The notes under the pieces were generated by a model that was not told where the DNA came from, did not search any database, and saw nothing but the letters and a program-made list of their open reading frames with translations. A DNA stretch of 43,186 bases, from positions 1-43,186 of the forward strand of contig MSJI02000195.1 in NCBI GenBank assembly GCA_001931905.2, given 5' to 3'. Shown here one piece after another: positions 9,359-19,600 of this stretch; the stretch's first letter is position 1; each line of letters starts with the position of its first letter. Position numbers and translations under genes: made by a program. This stretch comes from Cladosporium sp. IMV 00045 (Eukaryota; Ascomycota; Dothideomycetes; Cladosporiales; Cladosporiaceae).

Positions 9359-10646
9359 TGTCTTCTTCTCGTTTGTGCAGCTTGCAAATGGTCGTCTCAG
9401 AAAGCACAGTATGGATCTAAACCAGACCACGAGTGACAACAGATCAATAATTCCAAGCTGATGTCAGCCTTGAACGTGCACTTTCCATAAACGCACAAGT
9501 GATTGTGAGAGTGGGTCACAGAAGACACAGATCAAACGCAAGCATCCCAATTGGTCTCAAGGTGAGGCCTCAACTCCTTTATCAGGGTCTCTCCTGTGGA
9601 ATTGGTGACATGATCTTGCATAGCTTTCGATGAGAAACTGTTTGATCGTCGAGCGCGGGCCATCGGACCGATCTACTGGAAACTTTCTATACGTTGGAGA
9701 TCTTCGGCTCTCCCTCTTAGTAGGCTTACTGTTAGCCAAAACCGTTGGAGCTTTTGCAAGTCCGGAGCGAATGATGTAGTATTCCATGGATTTTTGGGCT
9801 TGGGGACAAGAACGCTTGGAATGAGGATCTCTCGAAGCCTTGAGAAAAATGTGTTCTCATGAGATACCTGTCTTCGTCCAGCGGAGGCCCATTTGATTCT
9901 TCTCTCAAGCATTGTCCCCAGGTCATGTCTTTGAAAGATGCAAAAAACATATCAGTAACATAGTGGAGTGATGACGAACGCAAAGATGTGATGCGGTGAG
10001 GTGGGAACTGATCGACCGCTATTTTGCATCAGCCGAGCCAACAGCGCGGTTCTCGCGTCTCTCAACGTCCAGTCGATCAGGGCCATCGCCATCACCCTGC
10101 TAATATAGAACAAGAAAAGCAAAGGGAACCAACCGTTGCTATCAAAGATCGTACGGATATTCTACGGTCACGACTGTTACGCAAGCCGCGTCATTCAACG
10201 CATCCCCACCGTTATCATGTGGATGTAGCACGAGCATCATGGTAAATCCACGCGAACGCGAAGGAATCTGACCCAGAGATTTGGAAACATTGGTGACGAT
10301 GATCTTTACGAAGTCTTCTTTCTCTTCAACCGCTGTACTCGTACGAGTTCCCGAAAGAGCAAGCGCTGGGGCGCACAAGCGAATGTTTCCACAATAACGA
10401 ACAGCGACTGGGAAACCGTTGTGATCATGTTGATGTCTTGGTTGAGCGATAGTCGCATGCGCGGCTGCCATGTGACAGAACGCCCAACTTGAGTGACGTT
10501 CTTCGGTGCAAGAGCATCTGGTTTTATGGGATTGTTGTTTAATCCCGCTCTCCATTATTATTCCACGATCAACATCAGCCTCTACTGACCATACGTTCAT
10601 CACGCAACGATCGCGTGTGTACTGTCATTTACGGGAAGGAGTTACC
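9359..10646. other. Shared intergenic region between divergent P450 genes
   Basis: 1,288 bases between two start codons. Several minus-strand ORFs of 76-83 codons between 9557 and 9983 and one of 153 codons at 10142-10603 have no family features. I saw no CCTCGG fatty-acid response element. It most likely holds two promoters, perhaps with a shared control segment. Confidence 0.5.
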
Positions 10647-12188
10647 ATGCTCAGTCTACCAGCGCTTTTGTTCTTCGTCATCTGGGGTGCTGTTGTTTGG
10701 AGCGCGCACGCAGTCCATGTTGTTCTTAAGCAAAGATCATTTGCCAGACGCCATGGCTGCCAGAAACCGAAGACGCTGGAACAAGAATCCAGCCTGGGCT
10801 ATGGCATGCTTCGCGACTCATTTCAAGCACTGAGGAGTTCGACATATCTTTCACTCGGCAGACGACGATTCGAAGCCCACGGCGACACGTTCAATTTCAA
10901 GCAGCTAGGAAAACTCGGCGTCCTTACCAATGATCCCGCGAACGTAAAAGCGATTCTCTCCAGCCAATTCCAGGACTTTGGTGTCGGCAAGCGGAGAGCG
11001 GAGGCTTTCGAACCCTTGATCGGCCATGGCATCTTTACAGCAGATGGTGCTGCCTGGGAAAAGGCGAGAAAGCTTGTCCGACCAAGCTTTGGGCGTGGGC
11101 AGCTTGACGATATTACGATATTCGAACCCCACTTGCAGAACCTCATTGCAGCATTGCCTGCTGATGGTCAATCTGTTGACCTTCAACCACTTTTCCAAGG
11201 TCTGACGCTGGACGTCTCGACAGATTTCTTGTTTGGCGAATCAACGGATGTGCAGTGCTCGTCTACAGCGGCTTCTGCAGGCAGAAGTTTCGCCAACGCG
11301 TTCGATCGCGCACAAAAGACCGTTGTCAGCGCATTTGCCCTGGGATCCGTGGCCTGGCTAGACCCGCGCTCGAGATTTAGAGAAGACCAGAAGACCGTAC
11401 AAGATTTCATGTCCAGATACGTCGACATAACGATGAGCTCGGAGAAGAGTAATGTCAAACAACAGCAAGGGAAGAATACGAGGTATAGCTTTGTCGAGGC
11501 CTTCTCAAAGTTGACAAACGATCGGGCTGCGATTCGTGGTGGGCTTTTGAACCTTCTTCTAGCTGGACGAGATACAACCTCCAGCCTTTTGAGCAACTTG
11601 TTCTTTGTACTTGCGCGGCATCCACATGCATATCAAAAGCTCGCCGAGGAAGTCCAGAGTACATCCCACAAGGCCGACCGCCCACCTAGTCTCGAGGAGC
11701 TACGATCTATGAAATACCTGCGAGGATGCATCAACGAATCACTTCGACTGCACCCACCTATACCGCGGAACTCGAGGGAAGCGCTCAGAGATACCACTTT
11801 ACCAGTTGGCGGCGGACCTGACGGAACGGAGCCAGTCTTCGTACCTCAGGGTACGCAGGTTGGATACCAAGTATTCAGTATGCACCGCAGGAAAGATGTT
11901 TTCGGCGAGGATGCAGACGAGTATGTGCCTGAACGCTGGACCGAGAGGAATCTCCGCCCTGGATGGGCTTACTTGCCATTTAACGGCGGACCACGGATAT
12001 GCATAGGCCAGCAATTTGCAATCAACCTGGCCTCGTACATCGTGTGTAGGATGGTGCAGCAGATCCAGAGCATAGAATGCTGTGACGCTCGACCATGGAG
12101 AGAAGGGTTGGGCATCTCTTGCTCCACAGGCGACGGGACCTTCGTTCGACTACACTGGCACGATGAAGCCAAGTCAGTGACGACTTGA
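10647..12188 (+). CDS. Cytochrome P450 monooxygenase 2, CYP52-like, intronless
   Basis: 513 residues from the ATG at 10647, which has a good ACCATG context and puts the membrane anchor (LPALLFFVIWGAVVW) at residues 4-18. The frame is open for 47 codons further upstream but has no earlier ATG. Motifs: I-helix AGRDTT at 306-311, ExxR as ESLR at 364-367, PERW in the PERF region, and heme loop FNGGPRICIG with the Cys ligand at 452. The WAYLPFNGGPRICIGQQFA block and the MHRRKDVFGEDADEY segment resemble the CYP52 clan of n-alkane and fatty-acid omega-hydroxylases, so terminal oxidation of a fatty acyl or other aliphatic chain at the ER is the best guess. Membership in CYP52 itself, rather than a sister family, is not settled. 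Confidence 0.92.
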   Translation: MLSLPALLFFVIWGAVVWSAHAVHVVLKQRSFARRHGCQKPKTLEQESSLGYGMLRDSFQALRSSTYLSLGRRRFEAHGDTFNFKQLGKLGVLTNDPANVKAILSSQFQDFGVGKRRAEAFEPLIGHGIFTADGAAWEKARKLVRPSFGRGQLDDITIFEPHLQNLIAALPADGQSVDLQPLFQGLTLDVSTDFLFGESTDVQCSSTAASAGRSFANAFDRAQKTVVSAFALGSVAWLDPRSRFREDQKTVQDFMSRYVDITMSSEKSNVKQQQGKNTRYSFVEAFSKLTNDRAAIRGGLLNLLLAGRDTTSSLLSNLFFVLARHPHAYQKLAEEVQSTSHKADRPPSLEELRSMKYLRGCINESLRLHPPIPRNSREALRDTTLPVGGGPDGTEPVFVPQGTQVGYQVFSMHRRKDVFGEDADEYVPERWTERNLRPGWAYLPFNGGPRICIGQQFAINLASYIVCRMVQQIQSIECCDARPWREGLGISCSTGDGTFVRLHWHDEAKSVTT

Positions 12189-12702
12189 CGTGTTGTATGA
12201 TACAAGATAAAGTTCGTCTGTTCAGTTATATTTCTGCATTGAAGTGCCACATGTCTGTGCGGGTAAGACTGCTTCGTCCAGTCTGCCAGATGTTTCCAAG
12301 ACTTTGGCGAAGAATAAATTGATCCCTCTTGCTTTCGTCGGGCGCATTGCAATTCCATGGCATGATAACCAGAAGTCCTCTAAGCGGCTGTTTGTAAGTC
12401 AGAATGATGTGCCATGCATTTTCTTCCACTATTTTGAGCTCTTCAAGCAGTGTTAGCCCGCAGACTTGTTGCTCTGTGCAAGATTGATTGCACGTTCCTG
12501 TGCAGAACCTGATGCTCTATCCATACATGCGTTGAAGACAGACACCGGAAGAGAAGGCAAGGTGAGGTGTTGAGTTTCTGTAATCCATCCGGTGACGCCG
12601 CTCAGGACTCGGCCGAGCTAACCCCGCTTTCGTATAGCTGAAGATGTAGGTTCTGGAACTTTTTGGCCTTGACATTTTACATTTTTCTCCAACTCCGCCA
12701 AA
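12189..12702. other. Intergenic between P450 gene 2 and ESF2
   Basis: 514 bases with no gene I can support. It contains the P450 3' end and the ESF2 promoter; T-rich segments occur just before the ESF2 ATG (12655-12690). I did not find exact PAC or RRPE ribosome-biogenesis motifs. Confidence 0.5.
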
Positions 12703-13686
12703 ATGTCTACACGAAAGCACAACGAGTTTCTGGATGTCGACGAGAGCGAAAACGAGGCGTCTGATGGCTACCAGTCCGACGCGCACGAGGAGAGCAGGGG
12801 AGCGATTGCTGGGCGCAATGCGAAAAGGCGCAAAGTCGATCGCAGCGATGAAGACGACTCCGAAGATGAAATAGACGTCCCAGCAAAGGCACCAGCAGTA
12901 AAGAAGACACAAAAAGACGAGAGATTCGCCAAGCTCCAGGACTTCGAGGACGACGACCAGGCAGAAGACGGCGAAGACGGAGAAGGAGATGCGGATGATG
13001 CAGCGGAGGAAGATCTCGCTCAGACTGGCACAGTGACAGGACAAGGTGTGCCAAAGAGCGTTCTAAGAGCCGAGAAGGCGGCTAGAAAGAGCGGTGTTGT
13101 GTACATATCTCGTGTACCACCTTTCATGAAACCGCACACTCTCAAACACTACCTGGACCAACATGCGCCAAAAGGTCTCGGCCGAGTGTTCCTCACGCCA
13201 GAAGATCATACACGGTATCTGCAGCGGAAGAAGTCCGGCGGCAACAAGAAGAAGAGCTTCACAGATGGTTGGGTCGAGTTTGTTTCCAAGACCGATGCGA
13301 AGAATGCTGCTGCGATCCTGAACGGCAACATCATCGGCGGAAAGAAAGGCAACTATTACCACGACGATCTGTGGAATATGAAATACCTGAAAGGCTTCAA
13401 GTGGAGTCACCTGACGGAACAAATTGCGGCGGAGAATGCAGAGCGCGAGGCAAGGATGAGAGAGGAGATTCGACGAACGAGGAAGGAGAACAAGGCTTTC
13501 GTGGAGGATATCGAGCGTGGAAAAGCTTTGGAAGGGATGGAGAATAAGAGGAAGGCGAAGGGTACTGTTACCTCGTCGAAGAAGCCCGAGAGGGAGTTTA
13601 AGCAGGCAAAGGCACAGGGCGCCAATTCGAGAAGTAAAGAGGCTCAGCAACCGGATGTGAAGAAGACTTTGAGCATGATCTTCTAG
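12703..13686 (+). CDS. ESF2: Pre-rRNA-processing protein Esf2 (ABT1 homologue)
   Basis: 327 residues, one exon. Esf2 is a nucleolar RNA-binding protein of the small-subunit processome; in yeast it stimulates the helicase Dbp8 and is needed for early 18S rRNA cleavages. The N-terminal third is strongly acidic with a basic patch KRRKV that could be a nuclear signal. A degenerate RRM spans about 131-225, with VVYISRVPPFMKP, GLGRVFLTPED, SFTDGWVEFVSK and the family-specific NYYHDDLWNMKYLKGFKW segment. A charged coiled coil (about 240-290) and a Lys-rich tail follow. Length is close to yeast Esf2 (316). The ATG at 12703 follows a T-rich leader (gccaaaATG). Confidence 0.92.
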   Translation: MSTRKHNEFLDVDESENEASDGYQSDAHEESRGAIAGRNAKRRKVDRSDEDDSEDEIDVPAKAPAVKKTQKDERFAKLQDFEDDDQAEDGEDGEGDADDAAEEDLAQTGTVTGQGVPKSVLRAEKAARKSGVVYISRVPPFMKPHTLKHYLDQHAPKGLGRVFLTPEDHTRYLQRKKSGGNKKKSFTDGWVEFVSKTDAKNAAAILNGNIIGGKKGNYYHDDLWNMKYLKGFKWSHLTEQIAAENAEREARMREEIRRTRKENKAFVEDIERGKALEGMENKRKAKGTVTSSKKPEREFKQAKAQGANSRSKEAQQPDVKKTLSMIF

Positions 13687-14088
13687 CCCTGTATTCTAAT
13701 AAACGAAGTCACCCCACCTCAGGTGCTACTCAACAGTTCTCGTGAAGCAGATATCAAGTAATTCGTAATCTTCTCCTACTGTTCGAGAAGAAAACCTACA
13801 TTCAATTATTTTTCGTATGTTATAGTGATCTAAAACTCAAACATAAATCCATATGCAGATATATTCGAGATGGCACACTAAACGCCATGTCATAATGTGT
13901 ATACTGCGGTGGCAGACTACTGTCAATACGTGCGTATGTAGGTACATGTAGCCACAAAGTCCCGCTTCTATCGTCGACTTTTCTTGCGGCTTTGCAATCG
14001 AGTCGATGATGAGTCTTGATTGACTTGTTCACAAGATAGAATCTCGAGAAGTCGCGCTGTACATTAATGCAAGCCTCTTGTCATCAAG
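13687..14088. other. Intergenic between ESF2 and TRM12
   Basis: 402 AT-rich bases. Tandem genes on the same strand, so this is the ESF2 3' UTR and the TRM12 promoter. No gene or marked repeat seen. Confidence 0.5.
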
Positions 14089-15198
14089 ATGGCGATGACC
14101 AGGGCAATCAAACAATGGGCCAAAGGACTCGAAGAAACATCCTCTGAGGATACTGTCAACGACATATCGAAACACTTGGGCAAATCTTATACGATATACG
14201 GCACAATGCTCATACTACCACCAACTCTTTTTGACTCAAAACAATGGAAGTTCATCTTAGATCAAGGCAATGAAGCTACGCAGCGACTATTCGACTGCAT
14301 CGCCCAACATCTCAAAATCTCACACATTGCTTGCACGAAACCGATACCGCTCCAAGACGACACCCAACAGATCGAGAACGTGATACGGTCACCCAAAAAC
14401 TTCACGCTTTTATATGGAGACTTTGGCCCGGATGAATGCTCATATCCACCTTCTGCTGAAGATTTTAACGCCGCATACTGGGTGACAGCGAAGCAAAACG
14501 GTATCGCGCAAACTTGGGCACCCAGGTGGACCATGTTCTCCCGAGGAAATATTAGCGAGAAGCAGAGAGTCCTGGAACTGCCTTCAGTCAAAGCGGCTGT
14601 AAATGAGGGCGAAAAGAGCTCTGCAGGATGCGCTGCTGTCGACTTGTATGCAGGCATCGGCTATTTCACTTTCTCGTACCTCAAGGCAGGCTTCAGCAAA
14701 GTACTTTGTTGGGACCTGAATCCATGGAGCACTGAAGGTCTCCGACGAGGGACTGCTGCGAATAAGTGGCAATCTATCTTGTCAGATGAAGGAGTGGACC
14801 TAAACAATATGGCAAGGAGCAACGCCAGATGCCTGATTTTCAACGAGTCGAACATACACGCTGCAGCAAAAATCAACACCATGAGAGCAGATCTGCCGCC
14901 GATACGACATGTCAATTGTGGATTGTTGCCGACATCAAAGGATAGCTGGGATGTTGCTTTCACGGTACTGGATCCAATATTGGGCGGCTGGATTCACGTC
15001 CATGAGAACTTCGATCAGCGGGAAATTGAAACAAAAGGCGAAGAAGTCAGAGCCGAGTTCCAGCGTAAGCTCGAGGATACGCCAGGAGGCAAAGAGAAGC
15101 AAGTGTTGTTGGAATACATCAATCGCGTCAAGACGTATGCTCCTGGCATTTATCATGTAGTACTGGACATATATATACCGCCTCGTCAGGCTCCTTGA
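14089..15198 (+). CDS. TRM12: tRNA wybutosine-synthesizing protein 2 (Trm12/TYW2)
   Basis: 369 residues, intronless. TYW2 transfers the alpha-amino-alpha-carboxypropyl group of S-adenosylmethionine to 4-demethylwyosine at position 37 of tRNA-Phe. Evidence: the Trm5/Tyw2 N-terminal block with YGDFGPDE (about 111-118), APRWTMFSRGNISEK (about 144-158), the SAM-binding motif VDLYAGIGYF (184-193), the DLNPWS acidic loop that follows it, and the NCGLLPTS motif further on, where the Trm5 family has NLP. The protein is shorter than yeast Trm12 (462), mostly through a reduced N-terminus. The 3' end converges on the minus-strand 69-codon ORF, 49 bases away. Confidence 0.88.
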   Translation: MAMTRAIKQWAKGLEETSSEDTVNDISKHLGKSYTIYGTMLILPPTLFDSKQWKFILDQGNEATQRLFDCIAQHLKISHIACTKPIPLQDDTQQIENVIRSPKNFTLLYGDFGPDECSYPPSAEDFNAAYWVTAKQNGIAQTWAPRWTMFSRGNISEKQRVLELPSVKAAVNEGEKSSAGCAAVDLYAGIGYFTFSYLKAGFSKVLCWDLNPWSTEGLRRGTAANKWQSILSDEGVDLNNMARSNARCLIFNESNIHAAAKINTMRADLPPIRHVNCGLLPTSKDSWDVAFTVLDPILGGWIHVHENFDQREIETKGEEVRAEFQRKLEDTPGGKEKQVLLEYINRVKTYAPGIYHVVLDIYIPPRQAP

Positions 15199-15247
15199 GG
15201 CCTGGATGAATGCTCAAAATAATGTACAGTCCACTTCATGTTCCACA

Positions 15248-15457
15248 TCAAAAGTTGCTGGCGAACCAAAAAGCAAGGCCAATAGACGCCCAAGCTATGG
15301 CATGTGCGTAGGAGGACTCTGCGTGGATGTCTGCAACATACCAGAAAGTTGCCCACGCCCATATTATCGCGGCGATCACCCAGAACCACTCCCGATTGAA
15401 GCGCATATCTGCCGGTTCTAGGTCTTCCAGCGCCCTTGTAAAATCTTGTGTATTCAT
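15248..15457 (-). CDS. Candidate small membrane protein, 69 residues
   Basis: ATG at 15457, TGA at 15248-15250. I do not recognise the protein. It starts with a hydrophilic, acidic head (DFTRALEDLEPADMRF) and then has two hydrophobic segments, about 24-43 and 50-67, rich in Trp (seven in 69 residues) and aromatic residues; a helical hairpin in a membrane is plausible. The ATG lies only 16 bases after the TAA stop of the SSP120-like gene on the same strand, so there is no room for a normal promoter: it may be a second cistron, a separately started transcript, or chance. For: a coherent head-plus-hairpin design and a full-length frame. Against: short length, modest initiation context (caatcATGa), no known homologue. 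Confidence 0.4.
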   Translation of the reverse strand: MNTQDFTRALEDLEPADMRFNREWFWVIAAIIWAWATFWYVADIHAESSYAHAIAWASIGLAFWFASNF

Positions 15458-15473
15458 GATTGCAACTCGGCGC

Positions 15474-16137
15474 TTATGCGTTGCGCCGAAACTTCATGGG
15501 AATGTTGGCCTCGATTATGGGCATGCGATCCATCTGCTCTTGCCTCTCCTGCTGTGCCTCCATCTGCTCGTGCTTGCGGAAATGCTCGATGTCTTCGGGA
15601 TGCGTCAAGTCCTCCTCTCGGGTGTTCTCATCGTGGTACTTTTCCCAGTGGTGGATCTCATACTCGTACTCGTCGTCTCCGTGGTGCCCCGGTCCAAACC
15701 CGAAGTCGGGAAGCGTCAGACCTTTCGCAATGCCGACAGTGTACTCTGCGTAGGATACGGTGCCACTGCCGTCGCTGTCGAAGAGCCCAAGGACCTTGTT
15801 CACAGCGTCCTCCTTCTGTTGAGGGGAAATGTGTCGGGTCGATTCGTCCTTCAGGCCGTATGTTTTGAGGATGTCGTCGCGAGACCACTGGTTGCTGCTA
15901 TCGTAGTCGTGAAGGTTGAAGAAAGAACCGGCGTCGAAAGAGTTGATGTGATGCTCCTCTAAAGAAATGTCTGGTCAGCCCATATCGCATCGCCATTAAG
16001 GTTGTTGTTTCGTGCTCACCAGCCATATGCCGGGTCGCCCAGTCCGCATCAGCAGCTACAGGCTGTTGGTCGTGGCCACCATGGGCATGCACATAGGCGA
16101 CAAGGCCCAGGGTTATTACGCTTGAAATGGCATGCAT
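15474..16137 (-). CDS. Secreted/ER EF-hand protein, Ssp120-like
   Basis: Two exons (16137-16020 and 15958-15474; 61-nt intron at 15959-16019) give 200 residues. The ATG at 16137 is chosen because it begins a signal peptide (MHAISSVITLGLVAYVHA, cleavage likely before HGGH); an upstream in-frame ATG at 16212 would bury the signal. EF-hand loops are seen at residues 57-68 (DYDSSNQWSRDD) and 100-111 (DSDGSGTVSYAE, a canonical calcium loop). The GPGHHGDDEYEYEIHHWEKYHDE block and the ANIPMKFRR end match the fungal Ssp120/MCFD2-like group. Yeast Ssp120 works with the lectin-type cargo receptors Emp46/47 in ER-Golgi transport; a similar cargo-receptor role is inferred. Divergent from IML1. Confidence 0.85.
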
Positions 16138-16601
16138 TGCTGTGATTGATTTGCCCCTCGTGTTCGGTGATCCTTGCCCGCTGTCGCATTTCATCCCTTT
16201 CACGTCCACCACCCAGGTTCCAGGTCGGGAAGCCGTCCCGGAGGTTTTGGCAGCCTAACGCCGGAGGCCGGTCCACAAACCAACCTCGCGACATGGACGA
16301 TTTGCGGCATGTTTGCCCTGCGGTACGAAAAATAATAAGACGGATGCTCGAGATACACTCGCTTGTATAGTAGGCTTTCTCTAGTCACGATCTTTGCGCT
16401 GGACTTCAAGCTCTTTTTCTGGTTCTGAGAAGATCATACTTTGCCGTGATACTCACTGGCTGGCAACAACCGAGAACGAGCATGGCCTGACGACGATCAC
16501 TTCATCCTGTTGTAGCTCTGCTGAGGTTGTCTGGACTGATGCGAACACCATGCACTTTTGTGGATCTGGAACCTGGCGTTTAAGGATCTCAACCCCCCAC
16601 A
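16138..16601. other. Divergent promoter region SSP120-like / IML1
   Basis: 464 bases between opposing start codons. It includes a GC-rich patch at about 16210-16275 with several CCGG-type short inverted repeats. No additional gene supported. Confidence 0.5.
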
Positions 16602-19600
16602 ATGGCCGTAAAGAAAATCGAGCGACAATGCACAGTCGTCTTACACGATGATAGAGTTTCTCAAGAAGATGTGCTATGCGGCAACGACATATTGCCGGAA
16701 GGCGGTATGGGGATCTTGAGTGCTAAGAACGCCATTCCTATCCATATACTGGCAACGACGCGTGCTCTGATACCTAAGGAAATTTCTCTTCACGTCACCT
16801 TGGGAGAGCGTTTCTTGTTTGAGAACCGCATGTCCGCAACGGTGACCATCATCAACGACGACAATGAGGCCACTGCAAATCATGTGGAGTTCTTCTTCCG
16901 AGATATCTGCCTCTCCCGAGCGGATATGTGGCAAATGACGCGGTCGATGGAAGGCGGAGTGATTTACAAAAACCAGGAGATTAAGTTTCTCGGAAAGAAC
17001 ACTGCGATTGCGCGGACGATCTATATCAATGGACAAGAAGCAAACTCTGCGCTTGTCCGGCAGCCAACAACCAAGCCCATCTTCCGCAGTGGAAGTGCTA
17101 GATTCACTTTGCTGATACAAGTGTCCCGGGAGATGCTCGAACGCTGGCTTGGAGGTCATTTGATGTTTGAGAGTCTCATCGAAGGATATTTGACCGAATT
17201 GTTTCGACGATGGGAAGATCTAAAAATGAGACATCACTTCTCGGTTGTCCTGTTTGGAAGGAGTGTTGGCTACACGCACCGTCCGACAGAAACTGGTGCG
17301 ACATCCTACGGACACGATGACTTCTTCCACGTTGTATGCGAAGATGTTCCAGGCTCGGATTGGCGAACAATTCTACTCAACTTGAAACACGCTTTCAACA
17401 GCTCGCGTCTGCCACGACAGGTTTCGCTCGCACGTGAGGGAAACCTCCTGGAGGCAATCTACACAGCTACTCTGGACGTTGTGAATGACAGCACGGATCC
17501 ACATCTTTCAAATACTGGCATCTCCATAATTGCGATCACCTCAGGATCAGGATTCTTTGACAGCGATCACAGTTTGCTCAAGCAGACCACGAACCTTCTG
17601 TTGGGTAACAGTATTGGAGTCGACATAGTGGCCTTATCGCCCAAGCCTTTGCACCCTGTACCGTTATTCAAGTACCAAATTGGGCAGCAAGTCGAATACG
17701 CACTCCCGCATTGGGCGGATATCTCTTACTGGCAATGGTCAAATCACAGCCCGAGGTGGTCATTAGCCGAATCTGCCGACGTCAAAGATATTGCCATTGC
17801 ACCGCTCAAACTAGATGCTTCAGGAACAGCATTTCCGTCGGGTGCGAGTCTGATGTCTAAGTTTGATAGTGGAAGATTCGCCAGTGAAGACTCAATACTG
17901 GATGACCGTAGTGCTCTGCCACGAGCAGACATTGGTCCCGATCTTCTAAAGTCTTTGCGGTCTAGCACCAAGACAAGCAAGATGTCTCTGTCTGATCGCC
18001 CTGTCGGAGATGGTGCTGCAAGATCCGTTGTTTCCAAGTCAAGCAGTACCTTTCCCAGGCCCAAAAAGGAGAGCTCTTTCCATCCACTCTTGCAATCTGG
18101 TAAGAAGATAAGCTTAGGCCCGCGCGGAATAGCACCTGTGAGTGGTGTCGCCAGTACGACCATCTCGACGGAGTATGCGAGTCATGGAAAGGATGTACAG
18201 CCCACAACATTCACGCCGAATGAGGCCTCCAGTGGCCTTGCAAAGCAAATCCGACAGTCTCTCGCTAGGAAATCGTCCTCTCATAGCCTGGCATCCCAGC
18301 CAAGCAATGAGCAAGGCCGAACCACAAAGCCAATTGACATACATAGTGGCTCGATGTCAGCCATCGACGAGACCAATCACGCAAGCGAGGAAACGCAGGC
18401 GGCACAGCCGCATGTGGACTCCCCTGCAGCGGAACCATCGCCTGAGCTATTGTCCAAGACCCCTAGACCGTTCGCATCGCAAAGCACTTTACCGGAAGTG
18501 GAAGCCAAAGAACTCGCTCAGCAAGCCCTTACTCCTTGGCTCACTCTTGTAAATCCATGCAACCCTCGACGAGACAACATGCGCATCGCTAGCCAATACC
18601 GAAAGTGGCATCATGTGTTCCCAAAGGCCATTGATTCAGGGTCCTTCAAATGGGATTCGATGGGCGCGCCTGCATCCCTTCCTCTCTCAACCGATTTTGC
18701 CCCAACAGCGCGAGAGCTCGACAAACATTATGACCATAAGCTACGACGCTTGATTTTATCAGGGCTTACTGACAGCCCCGATGAGTCTGCAGGTTTGATC
18801 CATAAGCTCATTTCGTTGCGTTTGGCTCGTGGCTTTCAACTAGTAGCAAAATCCACGAAATCGAGCTCAACCAGCCTGAGGACTCTACAAGGTCCGATCC
18901 TCATGTCTGTGGGAACGCTATATCATGAGATTGAAATTGTGTCCAATCTCGAGCTTCAGGTTATTGAGTATCATCCGAACACCCATGAAGAGTTTGTTCC
19001 TTTGACCGCAGACGGTACGAAACAAGAGTACAGACCCCGTTTGGGTTCATCAAGCACTACAATAGACGTCCAAAAGGGTCTAGAGAATCTCGATTGGGCA
19101 TCACTTGATCAAGCCTTGGTGAATGACACGGCCAATTTACCCGTCATCGGTGCCTCGCAAATGAGATTTGTGCTGTTACCCACCGAGATCACAACACGAG
19201 CGGAAGGAGGAAGCAACACCATCAGGTCCCGTGATTTGTCGGAGGAAGAGAAACGGATCGATGGTATCCAGAGATTGACACAGCTCTGGCAACGACATCG
19301 TCTCATCACACTGGAGGACAAGAGCCATCAAGCATCTCTGGCAAAGCCCAAAGCGATGAAAAGTGTCACTGATCGTGATCCGAATCCCTTGGCGATCGAG
19401 TATCAGACAAGAGATCCGAGCATTGTGCTCAACGCGCAAGACACGAGCTTGACAGGCCACTTGGCTGACACCGAAGCCTCTACCCCATTGTTCGCAGAGT
19501 CTGAGATGTACCACAGTAGTAATTTCGACCTTGTCAAACTCGTCAAGCAGATGCAAGAGCCACCACCTCTGGGTGTCGAAGTCCGCGATCGGAGGTGGTT

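Noticed and set aside
9557..9983. Minus-strand ORFs of 76-83 codons between the P450s, considered as a gene remnant
   Set aside because: No P450 or other motif is present and frames do not join through plausible splice sites.
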